In this document: positions 47,001-57,418 of the stretch, piece after piece | Numbering within the stretch: the stretch's first letter is position 1 | Layout of the letters: each line of letters opens with the position of its first letter | NCBI RefSeq assembly: GCF_004027225.2 | Contig: NC_044277.2 | Span: 25,372,995 to 25,436,994, forward strand | Direction of reading: 5' to 3' | Length of the DNA stretch: 64,000 nucleotides | Source of the DNA: Strigops habroptila | Taxonomy: Eukaryota; Chordata; Aves; Psittaciformes; Psittacidae | Notes under the pieces: generated by a model | Told to the model about the DNA's origin: nothing | Database searches by the model: none | What the model saw: the letters and a program-made list of their open reading frames with translations, nothing else | Program-made: the position numbers and the translations under genes

Positions 47001-50000
47001 ACAGTAACAAACACAGTCTGCAGTCCCTGTGTTAGTGCTCTGGAGTGGAGAAGTAGAAATGCTCAAGTGTGGCTGTTACGTCTGGGCAAGCTGAGGCACA
47101 GAATGGAAACACCCAAATGAGTGTCCACCTTAGAGAAGGCAAGAGTTGTCTAAACCCTCGATGAGAGAGTCTTTTTGTAAGTACGTGAAGCAAATGTTGA
47201 TCTTTGAAATGTTCAGAAATAAAGTCAGCATGTTTCCTTGGATGAATCTGGATGCAAGCAGGTGTGAGGTTTGAGTAAGAGTGTATCCCCACACTCTGCA
47301 CTGGATGCAGTGTTACTTTTGTTGAGGTGCTCTCATAGTCTTTTACCTTTTAGAGCTCTGACTCACACCTGAATGAGATGCCTAAGGTTGCCCATGGTAA
47401 ATGATAAATAGGGGGAATGGGGGTGTATTTTCTCCACCTTTCTGCAAAAATGAACTATTATTTTCATAAGCATAACTATGGGAGTTGACTTATTGATTCA
47501 TCTATTGAAGCTTGTCAACTTTGCTAATGCAATATTTAAAGAAACACCATGTGCTTCTTACTTAATCTCTTACACAGGTTTTTGACTCATTTCTGACTTC
47601 ATTATTGATATGTTATCTCACAGATTATCCCTCTGTCATAAGCAGCCTGTCTAGCAACATTGTAAAATATAATTGTATATTGTATAATATAATTAAAAAA
47701 ACTAATGCAACTGCTGTGATGAAATAAGGAATTTGAGGGATCATCTATTTTTGTTATTTTTTCATGTGATTTCATACTGATTATTGTTTAGCACTAGATG
47801 CTCTCTCATCTTTCCTGATAAGGTTTCCTGTAGCAGTTTTGGAAAGGAGGGAGCGAGGAAGGAAGGGGAGGGGGCCATACAACAATTATTTAAAGCATGC
47901 ACGCAGCATCAGGTGATTTGGAGCAGAGATGCTATCACCCCTTAAACACTGCTGCCAAATTTGGTAAATCTTATTAATGGCACCTATTCCTCCTTATGTG
48001 AGTTGAGGTTTTGGCTCACCGAATCTTTTGAAAACAATGCAAAAATTAACATAAAAGTTTTGCCCACATATTCTTTTGTTTTGTTGCCTCTTGCACAATG
48101 TATTCTGCTAACTGAAATGGTTTCTTATTGCTGGAAAAAATTAGGATAGTGATTTTTTAAATTAGTTTTCAGCAAAAGACGTCAGGTGAAATTGTTGTCT
48201 CAATGCCTGGCATGTAAAATCAAATGTCAAAATCATTATCTTGAAAAGCACTTACAGATCTTGCATTTTCTTCCAAAACTTCCTCTTCAAATGGCTCAAG
48301 CTTTAGATCCTTTGAGGCAGTTGAAAAAAAAATAGAAATATAAGAGGCAATACTACATCTGTAGTCTGCTCTTACCTTTTTAACAAACTATTCCAATAGC
48401 TAGATTCTGTTTAATCTCCAGAAGCTATAATTAAATCCCTTCTTTATTAGCTGTAAGTCAAACAGAAGCATTGCTTGCAAAATCTTGCACACTTCAGTGG
48501 TTAAATCCAACCCAGGCTGTTCTGTACAGTTTTATTTCTAATGCTGATCAGGTGATATTTCATTTGTAAGAAATCCGCTTGTTCACAGATGTGTAAGACA
48601 GATACCTTCTGAAATTGTCATGTGGAGATGAGCAAGGAGGGTGATTTGAATTATAAAATCAACAAGGCTGGAAACGACCTTTAAGATCATCAAGTCCAAC
48701 CGTTACCCCAGGACTGCCAAGTCCACCACTAAACCATGTCACTAAGGGCCTCATCTGCACAGTTTCTGAACACTTCCAGGGATGGTGATTCCACCACTTC
48801 CTTGGGAAGCCTGTTCAAATGCCTGATCACCCTCTCTGTGAAGAAATTTTTCCTAATATCCAGTCTAAACCTCCCCTGGCACAGCTTGAGGTCTTATCAC
48901 TCTTGTCCTATCACTCATTACTTGGGAAAAGAGACTGACCCCCACCTCTCTCCATCCTCCTTTCAGGTAGTTGTAGAGAGCGACAGGGTCCCCCCTAAGC
49001 CTCCTTTTCTCCAGACTAAACAACCCCAGGTCCCTCAGCCTCATTTGAAATGAACTATCAGCTATTATTCTGCAATCATAAAACTTTACACAGAAGAAAC
49101 TTCCCTATGGGGGTTAATGGTTGCAAGGGACTGGTTTTTAGCATTGAAAAAGATGTGCTTGCTGCTCCAAGCCAGGTTTCTGAACTGCTGCTATTGCTCC
49201 TGAGGACAGGCAGGGCAGCAGCAAACAGATGCATCTGAAGGCAGCAGTATGCTTGCTTGGCACGCAGACTGGATGCGCACTTCATGAATCGATGATTCAT
49301 GCAACACCGTCTAGTAACGCACACAAAATGAGCATTTACATGCCAGGCACATGCAGTACCTTCGAGCCCAGTGCCATATGGGTATTCTGAAATATATCCA
49401 TATGCCTGACAAAAAGCAGATTGATTTGCAATAGGCAGCTGGAGCAAGATGCGCTCTTTGTTGATGGTGTTTCACGTCCTACTGCACACAATTCTTGTGT
49501 AAGAAAGATAAAAACATTCCTTCTGCGTCCCGCTGGGTGAGGATTGATTAACCTCAAGGAGCAGGCGTTCTGCCAGCACAAACACTGTACTCATGGAAAA
49601 GCCAACAAGAGGTGTGCAATTAAATCCAAATGGCCAGGGGACCCACACCAGCAGCAGGTAGCAGAGCAAGGCAGGAGTGAAGGTGCAGTCACACAGTAAC
49701 TGCTGTGTAGCTTTACTTCTGTAGAATGTGCATAGAAGGGCATGACATGCGTGTGTGAAGAGACAAACACCCAGCTTTAATAGCTCATTTGTCAGTGCAG
49801 ACACTTCAGGTAGAAATCCTGAGGAAAAATGCATATTCCTGTGGCTCTTCTATACTTACAGTGCCTTTTATTTCTAGGGGAAACAAATGGAAAAAGAGAG
49901 GGAAGGAATGACTCAAGTTGTACTGGAAACTCTCTATTAAGATAGCAAGATAAGTATTCTATTTTTTCCAGAAAATATGAATGCAGGGGAAAAAAAAGAT

Positions 50001-53000
50001 ATGAATTGAGGAAAAAAAAAGACAACTTACAAGACTGATTTGTGGTTAAATTCACCTTTGACAGAAGACAGCAGAAGAATTAGACAATACTATATCCTTC
50101 ACCAGGTAGCTTTCCAGTAGGAAACACAGATGAATAACTTGCTGGCCCCCTTAAGAAGTTAAAAAGGTCTATACCCTACCACTGTTTCCCTTTGGCACGG
50201 AGCTCCTTTTCAGGCTGAGGTTCTCTGTCATTTATCTGTAGCAGATTTGATCATTTTCTAACATCCTTGTTGAACATCGTCAAGTTACTACTAAATGGTT
50301 GGCTGCTTTCTGTAGTGCTTGCAGTGCATTAGTGCTGTATGCCAGGTTTCTTTTTTCAGTCACATTCTTTTAAAGGTTAAGCTTCCTTGAAATCCTTTTG
50401 GCATCAGTCCATGTCGGGAGGCAACTGTGGCAGGACAGGGAGCTGCTGTTTCCAAAGCAGAGCTGGGAGTAAAGCAGGACCAAAGGCGAGAGTTGCATCT
50501 CATGATGGACTTTGACATTTCAAAATCCAACTTCTATCTATTCAGAAAAAATCAAGTTCCTCCTAAAATGTCATTAATGTGGCAACTGCTGTGTAATTGC
50601 TCTTCTCATGCAGAAATGACCTCTGGGAGGAAGCTGTTGTGTGCAGGTGGATGGGTATGCCCTGGCCAGAGGCTTATTAGAATGAGCAGACCATGAGGAG
50701 TTGCTGAGCACAACAAGGAGCAGAATGAGAGGCTGACAGAAGTTACAGACAGTGCCACGAGGAATGGCCAAATTTCACAGCTGGTTAAGGAGAAACGATG
50801 CGAGAGACTGTCAGACCTCAGGGATAACCAGAGGAAGTACTGAGCTTTTGGAGAGCAGTCTTGCATGGCCAGGAGTGCTGAGGGTGACTGTATCAGTAAT
50901 GCAGCTAATCAGTAATAAAGCTGAGATAACCAAAATACCAAATTTTGGTCCCAAACTGGGACCAAAGGGGAAAAGTAATTAGGGGCAGTTTGTTCACTTG
51001 GGCGGGAGCAACAGCAGAGAAAGGTCAGAATGCTTGTCTTGCTGAGCCCTGTGCCAGGTCACCACCATTTATTCTGTCATCTTGTCTAATCCCTCACTTA
51101 ACTATTTTTTCCTGTGTGTATAATTTGCTACTGAACTCAAGCTGGACTAGCAGGCGAGAAGGAGGAGACACTTGTCTGCCAGGACCCAAGGTCTGAGCCA
51201 GTGCCTGGGTAAGGAGCACGGATCAAGCCACAAATACTAGATAGACTTAAAGTCCATGATAATGTTCACAGGGGAACATCCATCCTGCTCAGCTGGGAAG
51301 AAGGAAGAAGATCAGGCTGTTGCATGTTCATGTTTCTGCAAGTGCTGCCTGTCTGAGGGTGCTGGTGAAGGCACCTGTGCCGCTGTGCGTGAACCCATGT
51401 CTTTGGAGTATGTGCACAACCTCACTGCTGGTGAGCACTGACCTGCAGGGAGGAGCAGCATCAGCCCCACTGGGACTGGAGCAACTCCTGGGTCTGAGAG
51501 GAATTCAACCTAAAACCTTGCCTCTAGTGGACCAGGAGGAAGAAATCCCGAGTCCCAAATCCTTGAATACAGCCACTCCCTTAGCACCTATCCAACATTA
51601 GCTCTCTGTCCTTCAATAGGGACATTTAGAGAGCACCACAGGAATTTAAAACCTTACTTTTTCCTCTGCTTTCTTCTCAAAAAAAAAAAAGTCCTCACAG
51701 AGAGAAACTTTTAAAAGCATTCAGTATGATTGAAAGAAAAAAGGAACAGATATTTTCTCTACAGACAGATGTTACTCAGGTATTTACAATCCTTGGGAAG
51801 CCAAGGTTTCATTGGATCAGATGGGTCATTTGTCAGATGCCCAGGTGGCTCTGCTTTGGTGCAGAAACTGCAGGCAGTCTCAGGGCTCTGGGAGCTCCCA
51901 GGCAGGATGATGGGATTTGCATCAGCTTTGGTTGAACTGTACTTATTAGGAAAAGTGTTTTAATCTTTATAAATCAGTTTTCTCTGGTGGGGAAGGAGGA
52001 AATAAAACTTTATGTCAAGATTTAGTGGGAAAGTTTGGAGAGGATGAGGAAAAAAACCTGATCCTAAAAAGAAAGGCTTGTCCCATGTTCCCCAAAGCAA
52101 GCCTAACTAAATAGAATCCTCCAGTCATAATGTGATTATTCAGTTCTTGATGAAAAGTTGGATCTGTGGTGATGGGAAGGGAAAAGGAAAACATAGAAAA
52201 AAACATGTCATGCTCTGATGAAATAGGAAAAAAGGTGGAAGGAAAAATGTAGGAACTTAATGAGCGTTAGCTCTCTTAGGTGATGTTTCACTCATTGATT
52301 GGAAAGGCTGTGACTGGGACATGGAAAGCAGTTGTGGTTTAAGGGTTTCTTTACTGAAAGTGAGAGAACAAACAGGTGAAAAGAAATATACACCTTCTTT
52401 TCCAGCCTGTCAATCAGGTTTTGGAGTCTGTTTATCTGGGTCATCCACTGGCCGTTTTCCTCCATCCAACCTTTGGAAAACAGAAATAATGAACTCTTAT
52501 AAAGCATTACTGAATGCTGGAACACAGTGTATTCATGTATTGATTTATTTTATAAAAATGCTTGGCTTAGCTGGCAATTTAGTTTGCTTCCTGAAGATTA
52601 TGCTGCAACTAGTTGCATGTTCATTTAGGTGTTACTAAAGGAAAGCATGATTTTGACTATATGAATTATTTTCTTTCTTTTCAAGATACAATTGAAATCC
52701 AGTACAGAATGAAAACTACATTGTAGATTAATACATTCAAGTGCTTTTCAAATCATGCTGGTACCTCAATAAAGAAATACTCTCCTGCACAGATGTAACC
52801 AGCTCATTACCTGAGTACCTTCCGCTCAAAATGCAAAAATCATCTGGGGGGGGGGGGTGTGTGTGTGCGTGTGTGTGTGTGGGTGTGTGTGTGGGTGTGT
52901 GTTAAGGTTTTCTCTATCTTAATATTTTTCTTAGTTTGCCATTTCTTCGTCTTCTTTATGTAAATGTTTCTGTAAGAGTAAGAGTCAGCTCTTCTGCTGC

Positions 53001-55538
53001 ATAGCAAGCCTGTCTTTGGGATTCCTTTTAAATACATCCCATGGAGGGACCATGTGCTGTGTCTTGTCTGCAGTTCCTCTTTCCACTGAGAGCACCGGTG
53101 AAAGTGAAAGAAAGGCACTCAAGAATGTCTGAAATATCCTGGCGTGGGCAATACAGCGCAGGTGACAGGATCTTACTTCCTCCTGCAGAGAGACAGCAGA
53201 CCTGCTGTAGGAACCTGACTGCAAGGACATTGCCATAGTCAGTCTGTTGCTGTTCTTAGGGTCCTGATACAGTACTTCCAGCAGAATTCCAGCATTATTC
53301 AAAGGTTAAGCGTATGAATGTTCTTTCCACAAAAACCAAACCAAACCAAAACACAATGATCTTATGAACAGTAGAAAAGAATTAACTGGGTGTACATGTG
53401 CAGCTAAGTGATCTAGGTTTCTGGCATGGCATGTTGAGGAATTCTGATATTGAGGGATTCCTGAAGGAACCTCCTAACATAGTTGTAGAATGTCTTATAT
53501 GCATTGGGAATAAGGGATCTTCATTCAGAGAAGGTTCATTTAGCTGCCACAGCTGTTTTCATACTTAAACTCTGATGGGTTTTCAGCTTTGTAATAGTCA
53601 TATGCAATATGCTGTCTTTAGGGCTTTCATGTATCCACTAATTATGGATATAACCTTGCAGTGGACTCTCTAGCTAATTTAATAACATTAACTGGCTGTC
53701 CTAATGACCTTTTTCCAACTTTCCAACCAAACAGCATTCCTAGGTGCTTGATGAATTGCAGCAATATTTTTATTCAGATTGATCCATCCTCCACTAGATT
53801 CTCCTAGAATGAGATTTTGGGTTAGAGATGTGCAATTTATGCCTGTGGTGACTGCAAATTTTGACCAACTCAAGATCAATTATGTTTCGTCATAATAACT
53901 TTCATATTTTTGTTTTTCTCCCTAGTCATGGAATTTAGCAGCAGAGGAAAGACTAAAGACACTGTGTCTTGTCTGTTTATAGGGGTAGGACATGTCCCTT
54001 TTAGAAGACTTCCTAACTCTCCATCTCTACTGCAGTCGTATTTATAACTGTATAATGATCTGATATCATATAGCAAAGGTGAAGCTAGAAAATGTTGTTC
54101 TACAAAGGCACAAGCATCTCTGAGCCTCTCTAAATTCTCTGGAAAATTTTGCTTTGCTAAAGTCTTGAGAAAATATTCAAGGAAACACATATGTGCATTA
54201 TGAGAGCAGTTGCTGGCATCACCCACAGTGTGAATGTGTACGTAAGTGATTGCTCTAAAGAGAGAGAAAGGTTATTTATCAGAAACTGAAAAATTTTCAA
54301 CACATGCTATTGATATGCATATTTGTTAACTTGCTCATTTTCCAGCTGAGAGTTCTTGTGGCACTTGGACTATGTTTTGATCAAACAAAGAAATCTTAAT
54401 ACCTGGGATGTACCACAGGTGTGATACGTAGAGGAGGCAGAGTGTGGCTTTACCTGAACAAGTACAAAGGGTAAAGAAATGCTGGCTTGAGACTGAGCAC
54501 ACACGTACACTTGCAGTGTCTGTGCATGTGGGTAGCAGGCAGTAAGGAGGAAGACCAAGTGCTGAGACAAACACAAATCTTGTCTAGAATATTTTCGCTG
54601 TATATGTGTGTGTATGCACACTTTAAGTATCTTTAAAATGTGAAATGACATACCTGTGCTAAAACGAGGGCTGTTTGGTGACAGGGTGTTATTCCTGTGC
54701 AGCCTCCGAGCTGAGTGCTTTCCTGGCCATTGAATTGAGAGCACTTCTGGTTTTGCTGGATCTTGTCTGCACAGAAACAGGAGACTTTATGAGGTAAAAA
54801 AAGAAGGGTTAAGCTAGTGTAAATCTATCTTTTAGAAAGAGAAAGCTCGAAGTTGGTGTCTGTGATGTAATTCTGACCTGACCTAAGGAACCATTCACAC
54901 CGTTTCCTCATTCCCATGAGTTTTGCAACATCTCTGCAGAGTAACTGGGGTCACAGGAACAGCTAAAAGTGACATATGAACTTTAAACGTTGACCGCTTC
55001 AGCTTAAAGATTGAAAAGACAAACAGTAACATGTATCTGATAATAAGGGAGGAAAACTGATGAGAATTAGCTAATACTGGATGGAGAACAGATAGATTGC
55101 TGGGACTGTGAGCACCCTTAAATTAGTTGAGGAACATATTAATGGGATTTTGATTCAGCCAGTTTGCCTCTGGGTTAAGCATAATTGAAGATGATTTTAC
55201 ATAGGGACTGGGGCATCTGCACTAGGAACTAACTCATTTTCTCCAAAATAGCTGTAGTTGAAGTGCTGAGTTTGCCTGGCTTTTCCATTGCTACTCCTAT
55301 AGTCCTTCAGGTTGCGGGGTGAAATGTAAAATGGTGTTGGAGGTTCATGATGACCCCACTGCTCACACCTTTCATTGCAGCTGGGCAGGAGGTTTGCTCA
55401 CCTCTCCTGCCGAGTCTGCTCCTCTGTGGTTTCCATGGCACACTCCAGGGAGCTCTGGAGGGACTGAAGCTGGTTCAGTGTTTCCTTCAAAAGAAAGCGA
55501 GTCACAAACTGCTCCAAATTAGAAGCTTCCTGATAGTC
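41041..55538 (-). CDS. NECAB1: NECAB1, last eight coding exons (C-terminal 230 residues)
   Basis: Eight - strand exons (55538-55402, 54766-54654, 52470-52394, 48309-48256, 46940-46828, 44852-44775, 44052-43961, 41069-41041) splice with GT-AG and matching phases into 231 codons including TAG. They match NECAB1, N-terminal EF-hand calcium-binding protein 1 (human about 351 residues). In order: linker [19 protein letters not shown] with a helical segment; VLSIQWPGK plus a Ser/Asn/Pro-rich piece; the predicted coiled coil [18 protein letters not shown]; an acidic stretch; and the C-terminal ABM-like domain ([43 protein letters not shown]), ending ASWWVLNNN. Known role: neuronal cytoplasmic calcium-binding protein. 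The EF-hand exons were not found up to 64000 and should lie further right. Confidence 0.95.
41070..43960 (-). other. NECAB1: NECAB1 last intron
   Basis: 2.9 kb, AT-rich. The short ORFs at 41248-41838 lie here and show no recognised domain. No repeat family was recognised. Confidence 0.6.
43961..44052 (-). CDS. NECAB1: NECAB1 coding exon ([15 protein letters not shown])
   Basis: - strand acceptor TTATTTAG precedes 44052 and donor GTAAATAC follows 43961. It encodes [21 protein letters not shown] and then ELMTTMLVP, part of the ABM-like domain. A longer - strand ORF at 43872-44234 is this exon plus intron read-through on both sides. Confidence 0.95.
44775..44852 (-). CDS. NECAB1: NECAB1 coding exon (ABM-like domain core)
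   Basis: - strand acceptor TTCTTAG precedes 44852 and donor GTAAGC follows 44775. It encodes [20 protein letters not shown] and SNAWN, with the aromatic YEFWEN segment typical of ABM-type folds. Phases 2 in and 2 out match the neighbours. Confidence 0.94.
44950..45076. repeat. A-rich low-complexity block with C13 and A9 tracts
   Basis: A-rich sequence from 44961, then C13 at 45055-45067 followed by A9 at 45068-45076. On the NECAB1 sense strand this reads T9 G13 and lies some 200 bases upstream of the acceptor at 44853. Confidence 0.8.
45259..45340 (-). mobile_element. CR1 LINE 3' tail fragment
   Basis: The + strand reads AGAATCATAGAATGGTTTGGG, then TTGGAAAAG, AGATCATCTAGTTCCAACC and CCTGCCATGGGC, the complement of a CR1 tail. 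It lies in a NECAB1 intron, sense with the gene. Confidence 0.93.
45830..46035 (-). mobile_element. CR1 LINE 3' fragment
   Basis: Complement of a CR1 tail of about 200 bases: CATAGAATCACAGAATGG, GGAAGGGACCTTAAAGC, CCCTGCCATGGGCAGGGACA, TTGCTCAAAGCCCCATCC, CCAGGGATGGGGCAGCCAC. Same orientation as the copy at 45259. The ORFs at 45743-46171 are derived from it. Confidence 0.95.
46828..46940 (-). CDS. NECAB1: NECAB1 coding exon ([13 protein letters not shown] segment)
   Basis: - strand acceptor TTTGTATCAG precedes 46940 and donor GTAAGTAC follows 46828. It encodes [20 protein letters not shown], then [17 protein letters not shown]. The last codon is split CA|T, giving His where human has Arg. 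Confidence 0.95.
46941..48255 (-). other. NECAB1: NECAB1 intron
   Basis: 1.3 kb without a recognised repeat. A purine-rich patch (GGAGGGAGCGAGGAAGGAAG) occurs near 47846-47865. Confidence 0.6.
48256..48309 (-). CDS. NECAB1: NECAB1 coding exon (acidic linker)
   Basis: Eighteen codons, phase 0 on both sides: [18 protein letters not shown]. Acceptor CTCAAAG precedes 48309 and donor GTAAGTG follows 48256. Being symmetric, it could be skipped without a frameshift. Confidence 0.93.
48310..52393 (-). other. NECAB1: NECAB1 intron
   Basis: 4.1 kb with a CR1 copy (48652-49046) and a G+C-richer segment (about 50400-51600) that may be an unrecognised old repeat; see findings. ORFs at 49076-49834 on the - strand overlap each other in different frames and show no domain. 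Confidence 0.6.
48652..49046 (-). mobile_element. CR1 LINE 3' fragment, about 0.4 kb
   Basis: Complement of a CR1 3' end: AAGGCTGGAAACGACCTTTA, GATCATCAAGTCCAACC, GGGATGGTGATTCCACCAC, GAAATTTTTCCTAATATCC, CTTTCAGGTAGTTGTAGAG, CCAGACTAAACAACCCCAGG. Same subfamily style as the + strand copy at 60205-61020. The + strand ORF at 48736-49053 is CR1-derived. Confidence 0.95.
52394..52470 (-). CDS. NECAB1: NECAB1 coding exon (coiled coil)
   Basis: - strand acceptor CCAAAG precedes 52470 and donor GTGTATAT follows 52394. It encodes [20 protein letters not shown] and RLEKK. The heptad-like I/L spacing marks the predicted coiled coil of NECAB proteins. The donor GTGTAT is weaker than the others in this gene. 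Confidence 0.93.
52471..54653 (-). other. NECAB1: NECAB1 intron with the (TG)n microsatellite
   Basis: 2.2 kb. Besides the microsatellite it has a CCAAA-type run near 53333-53353. No gene or transposon was recognised. ORFs reading His-Thr repeats here are translations of the microsatellite. Confidence 0.65.
52846..52902. repeat. G12 plus (TG)n microsatellite
   Basis: G12 at 52846-52857 followed by an imperfect TG array with CG and GGG interruptions to 52902. On the NECAB1 sense strand it is a (CA)n tract about 375 bases upstream of the coiled-coil exon acceptor. Confidence 0.95.
54654..54766 (-). CDS. NECAB1: NECAB1 coding exon (VLSIQWPGK linker)
   Basis: - strand acceptor TTCTGTGCAG precedes 54766 and donor GTATGTC follows 54654. 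It encodes [20 protein letters not shown], then [17 protein letters not shown]. The Ser/Asn/Pro-rich tail with NSP is a low-complexity linker with possible phosphosites (inference). Confidence 0.95.
54767..55401 (-). other. NECAB1: NECAB1 intron
   Basis: 635 bases, AT-rich, no repeat or extra exon recognised. Confidence 0.65.
55402..55538 (-). CDS. NECAB1: NECAB1 coding exon (first one inside the window)
   Basis: - strand acceptor TTTTTTAG precedes 55538 and donor GTGAGC follows 55402. It encodes [20 protein letters not shown], then [25 protein letters not shown], a helical region just after the EF-hand part. It begins in phase 0. The + strand ORFs over the same place (55319-55550) are shadows. 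Confidence 0.95.
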
Positions 55539-57400
55539 CTAAAAAATTAAAAAAACAAGTAAGGATTTGCCTGCTAGGTTAGAAATATGTGAGGAAAGAT
55601 TCAGATTTAATTCAGAAAGGAAGCAGCTTGGATGTTTTCATGCTTATACATGCAAATCACATAAGCAACCTATCTTTATGTTTTGGGACCAAAAGACCTC
55701 TAAATTTCCAGGTATAGATGCTGACCCGACCCAAGCTGAGAGAGTATCACAACATCATTTCTACCTCCAAAAAACCCCTTTTCCTTACATTTCTTAACTC
55801 CAGTTGATGGCAGTACCACATTACTTCTGTTAGTGTGGAAAAGCCAACATACGATTGATAACTGCAGAAACGAATTCAAAGCTTTTATTCAGCTCCACTC
55901 TTGTGAAAGATGTTTATCGAGCCCACTGGCCTGTCTCTGACCGTGACTATGGGAATAGTCTTTGAGCAGGGAACATGCTTAGTGATATTCCCTGTAAAAC
56001 TCCACCAGCAGTTTGGCTGGAGGGCTGCCTGTGCCAGACAGATTGCCTTCTGAATTTAACAGTCTTTGGCTGATTTTTGTTCCTGTAATTTGTTTAATTA
56101 TTGTTGAAACCATGAATCAGTATATTTCACAATTACATTAAATGCATCCAGAAGTTCTTTGAGTTGGAGATTGGTTATTGGAAAAGTTTGCACCTATATT
56201 TAGCGGTGTATAATGATTTCTTTCTGTAACAACATTTCCAATATATTTTATGTGTTCAAAAATATTTATGCCTGTTTTGTGTAGATGATTTTGGAAAGGA
56301 ATTCTTAAGCCTGCTCTCTCCCTGGCCCAATGAATCGTATTTCCATGGATGGGGTCAGCTTTAACATTTCTGGCAAGCCCAGATCTGCAAAGCTAGTTCT
56401 GCAGCGACATGCAGGTAATGCTGTCTGAGCGGGTTCACCTATACAATAATATAAAAACTCTCTTTGTGGTTTTCTCATTAATAAGTATAATAGGATAGAG
56501 CAGACCCCTATAGTCACTGCTTACTGTGTAGAGCTCCCATCAGTAAGAGGGAAGGAAAATGGACTTCTATCTCTTAAACTCTGAATGAATTTGTTGGCTC
56601 CTACTCTGATGAAAGTATGCTGGTATGCTGGTGTGCATTTTTCATATGCCCTAAATCTGCTTATGTGTGCAGAAATCCCATTCAGCTGATCTTGAAAGCC
56701 TTTGGCTACAGTTCCATCTAAAATGGTTTCATAAAATATGAGGTACATTGAATGAAAGATTTCTCTAATCACTACATTTGAAGATAGATGATGGTCTGTT
56801 ATCTCCAAGCTTTAAAGAAAACCTGTCATTTCAATGTTGTTGCCTCCTACTCTAGCTGACAACCCATTTGAGTATTTTTGGCAATACATATGGGTATTTT
56901 TAAGCTGTTCCCTGTTCTTCCCAATGTGAAATGCCTTTTTGACTTTTAGACTTCTCTTAGAATTTTTGCATGTATGTGTTTGCAATGAGAACACAAATGT
57001 GGGATGTTTTGAAATTTAAATGTAAAATAAAAGACTGTAAGTTAATAGCTTTAAAAGAATTTTGCTCTCAAATGAGAGTAATCTATTCACAATATGTGTT
57101 ATTAGTTCTTGTTGGAAGACTTCTGCTAGAGAGATCTCAGATGTTAAACCACCCGTGAGTCATCGGAAGTTACTCATGTTGCCAGGAGCAACTTCTATAT
57201 TTACTTCTGTCTTCAGATTAATCAGGTGTAAGCCACTTTCCAACAAATAATTTCTCATTTATACATTTTTAAAATAGATTTTCATGTGAGATTGTCCACC
57301 TTTTGAGTGAATACCTGAAACTCACACCAGTCCTACAAATAACATTTATGGCAACCTTTATGATTACTAAATCTTACTATGCAATAGCAAAGCTTATTTT

Positions 57401-57418
57401 CTTCTTCTTCTTCTTCTA
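57401..57418. repeat. (CTT)n short microsatellite
   Basis: Six CTT units in a row in the NECAB1 intron, preceded by TTATTTT. Confidence 0.8.

Noticed and set aside
48736-49053. 105-codon + strand ORF
   Set aside because: It lies wholly within a - oriented CR1 tail.
49076-49834. Three overlapping - strand ORFs of 81-123 codons in a NECAB1 intron
   Set aside because: They overlap in different frames, have no recognisable motifs and do not correspond to NECAB1 residues.
52840-53118. 92-codon - strand ORF ending in His-Thr repeats
   Set aside because: The repeat part is the (CA)n microsatellite; the rest has no domain.
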